6,817 nt of DNA, taken from assembly GCA_034431315.1 (NCBI GenBank), contig DAOUDK010000053.1, forward strand, positions 1 through 6,817. Direction: 5' to 3'. Under the pieces are notes generated by a model. It worked only from the letters and a program-made list of their open reading frames with translations, did not search any database and was not told the DNA's origin. The translations under genes were made by a program, and so were the position numbers. This document shows, in pieces, positions 5,650 to 6,817 of this stretch. Source of the stretch: JAUWOY01 sp034431315. Lineage in GTDB: Bacteria > Chloroflexota > Anaerolineae > VGOG01. Position 1 is the stretch's first letter. Each line of letters starts with the position of its first letter.

Positions 5650-5655
5650 AGGAGG
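5650..5655 (+). promoter_or_regulatory. Shine-Dalgarno site that fixes a TTG start
   Basis: A perfect AGGAGG lies 6 nt before TTG at 5662. No in-frame ATG occurs until codon 14, which would cut off the first strand of the ATPase domain. This site therefore decides for the TTG start. Confidence 0.8.
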
Positions 5656-5661
5656 GCGAAC

Positions 5662-6732
<1,071 letters not shown>

Positions 6733-6747
6733 TTGTGGTAAAATAGG

Positions 6748-6773
6748 GGCACCAAATACGCGAGTGAGGTGCC
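6748..6773 (+). promoter_or_regulatory. dyad that covers the ribosome site of the next gene
   Basis: GGCACC (6748-6753) and GGTGCC (6768-6773) form a perfect 6-bp stem around a 14-nt loop. The right arm overlaps the ribosome site GAGGTG (6766-6771), which lies 5 nt before the ATG at 6777. In read-through RNA from dppF the stem would hide the ribosome site. If transcription starts near 6751 the left arm would be only partly present, in which case an operator role at the start site is the alternative. Confidence 0.4.
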
Positions 6774-6776
6774 ACT

Positions 6777-6817
6777 ATGACCGAGACGTTGGACGAAGTT
6801 GAATTTGAAACTCGAAC
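6777..6817 (+). CDS. start of an unidentified gene, cut by the window edge
   Basis: An ATG at 6777 opens a frame reading M-T-E-T-L-D-E-V-E-F-E-T-R before the window ends. GAGGTG at 6766-6771 is a well-spaced ribosome site, and a promoter-like sequence stands upstream. The acidic N-terminus shows no signal peptide. Thirteen residues are too few to name a family, and I do not recognise it. It starts 44 bp after dppF on the same strand, so it may be read through from the operon or have its own promoter. Confidence 0.6.
   Translation, partial: MTETLDEVEFETR

Overview
The window holds one nearly complete plus-strand operon for an ABC importer of the dipeptide/oligopeptide (Dpp/Opp) class. In order it encodes a lipoprotein substrate-binding protein (317-2044), two permeases (2434-3444 and 3490-4416) and two ATPases (4427-5437 and 5662-6732). 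The first 13 codons of an unidentified gene follow at the right edge (6777 onward). No minus-strand gene is convincing.

The likely host is a Gram-positive-like or monoderm bacterium of the Chloroflexota (Anaerolineae or a relative). The strongest clue is the binding protein: directly after the lipobox cysteine it has a long Val/Glu/Lys linker of the 'VVEK...VVVTATPVV' type, which I associate with lipoprotein binding proteins of that phylum. GC-rich coding sequence with AT-rich leaders, strong AGGAGG ribosome sites and many palindromic intergenic repeats fit too. This is inference from pattern, not from a search.

Layout: 1-316 is an AT-rich, gene-free leader with a possible 17-codon leader ORF. 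The binding protein is followed by a 389-bp gap (2045-2433). That gap holds a perfectly abutting tandem copy (180 and 179 bp) of the gene's last 84 bp plus downstream DNA, and a 138-bp imperfect palindrome whose centre coincides with the duplication endpoint. A 45-bp gap with a strong hairpin separates the permeases, and only 10 bp separate permease 2 from ATPase 1. A 224-bp gap between the ATPases holds a small dyad with two alternative foldings and a second, unrelated 132-bp imperfect palindrome. A dyad covering the ribosome site lies in front of the last partial gene.

How the genes work together: the lipoprotein captures a peptide-like ligand outside the membrane and hands it to the DppB/DppC-type permease pair. 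The DppD/DppF-type ATPases, each with a full set of ABC motifs and a C-terminal four-cysteine domain, drive import. The true substrate cannot be read from the sequence, since this family also carries nickel, oligosaccharides, opines and other ligands. The transporter itself is ordinary. The unusual content is the intergenic repeat architecture, which may set the ratio of binding protein to membrane parts and records a rearrangement. I do not see a new multi-gene system here.
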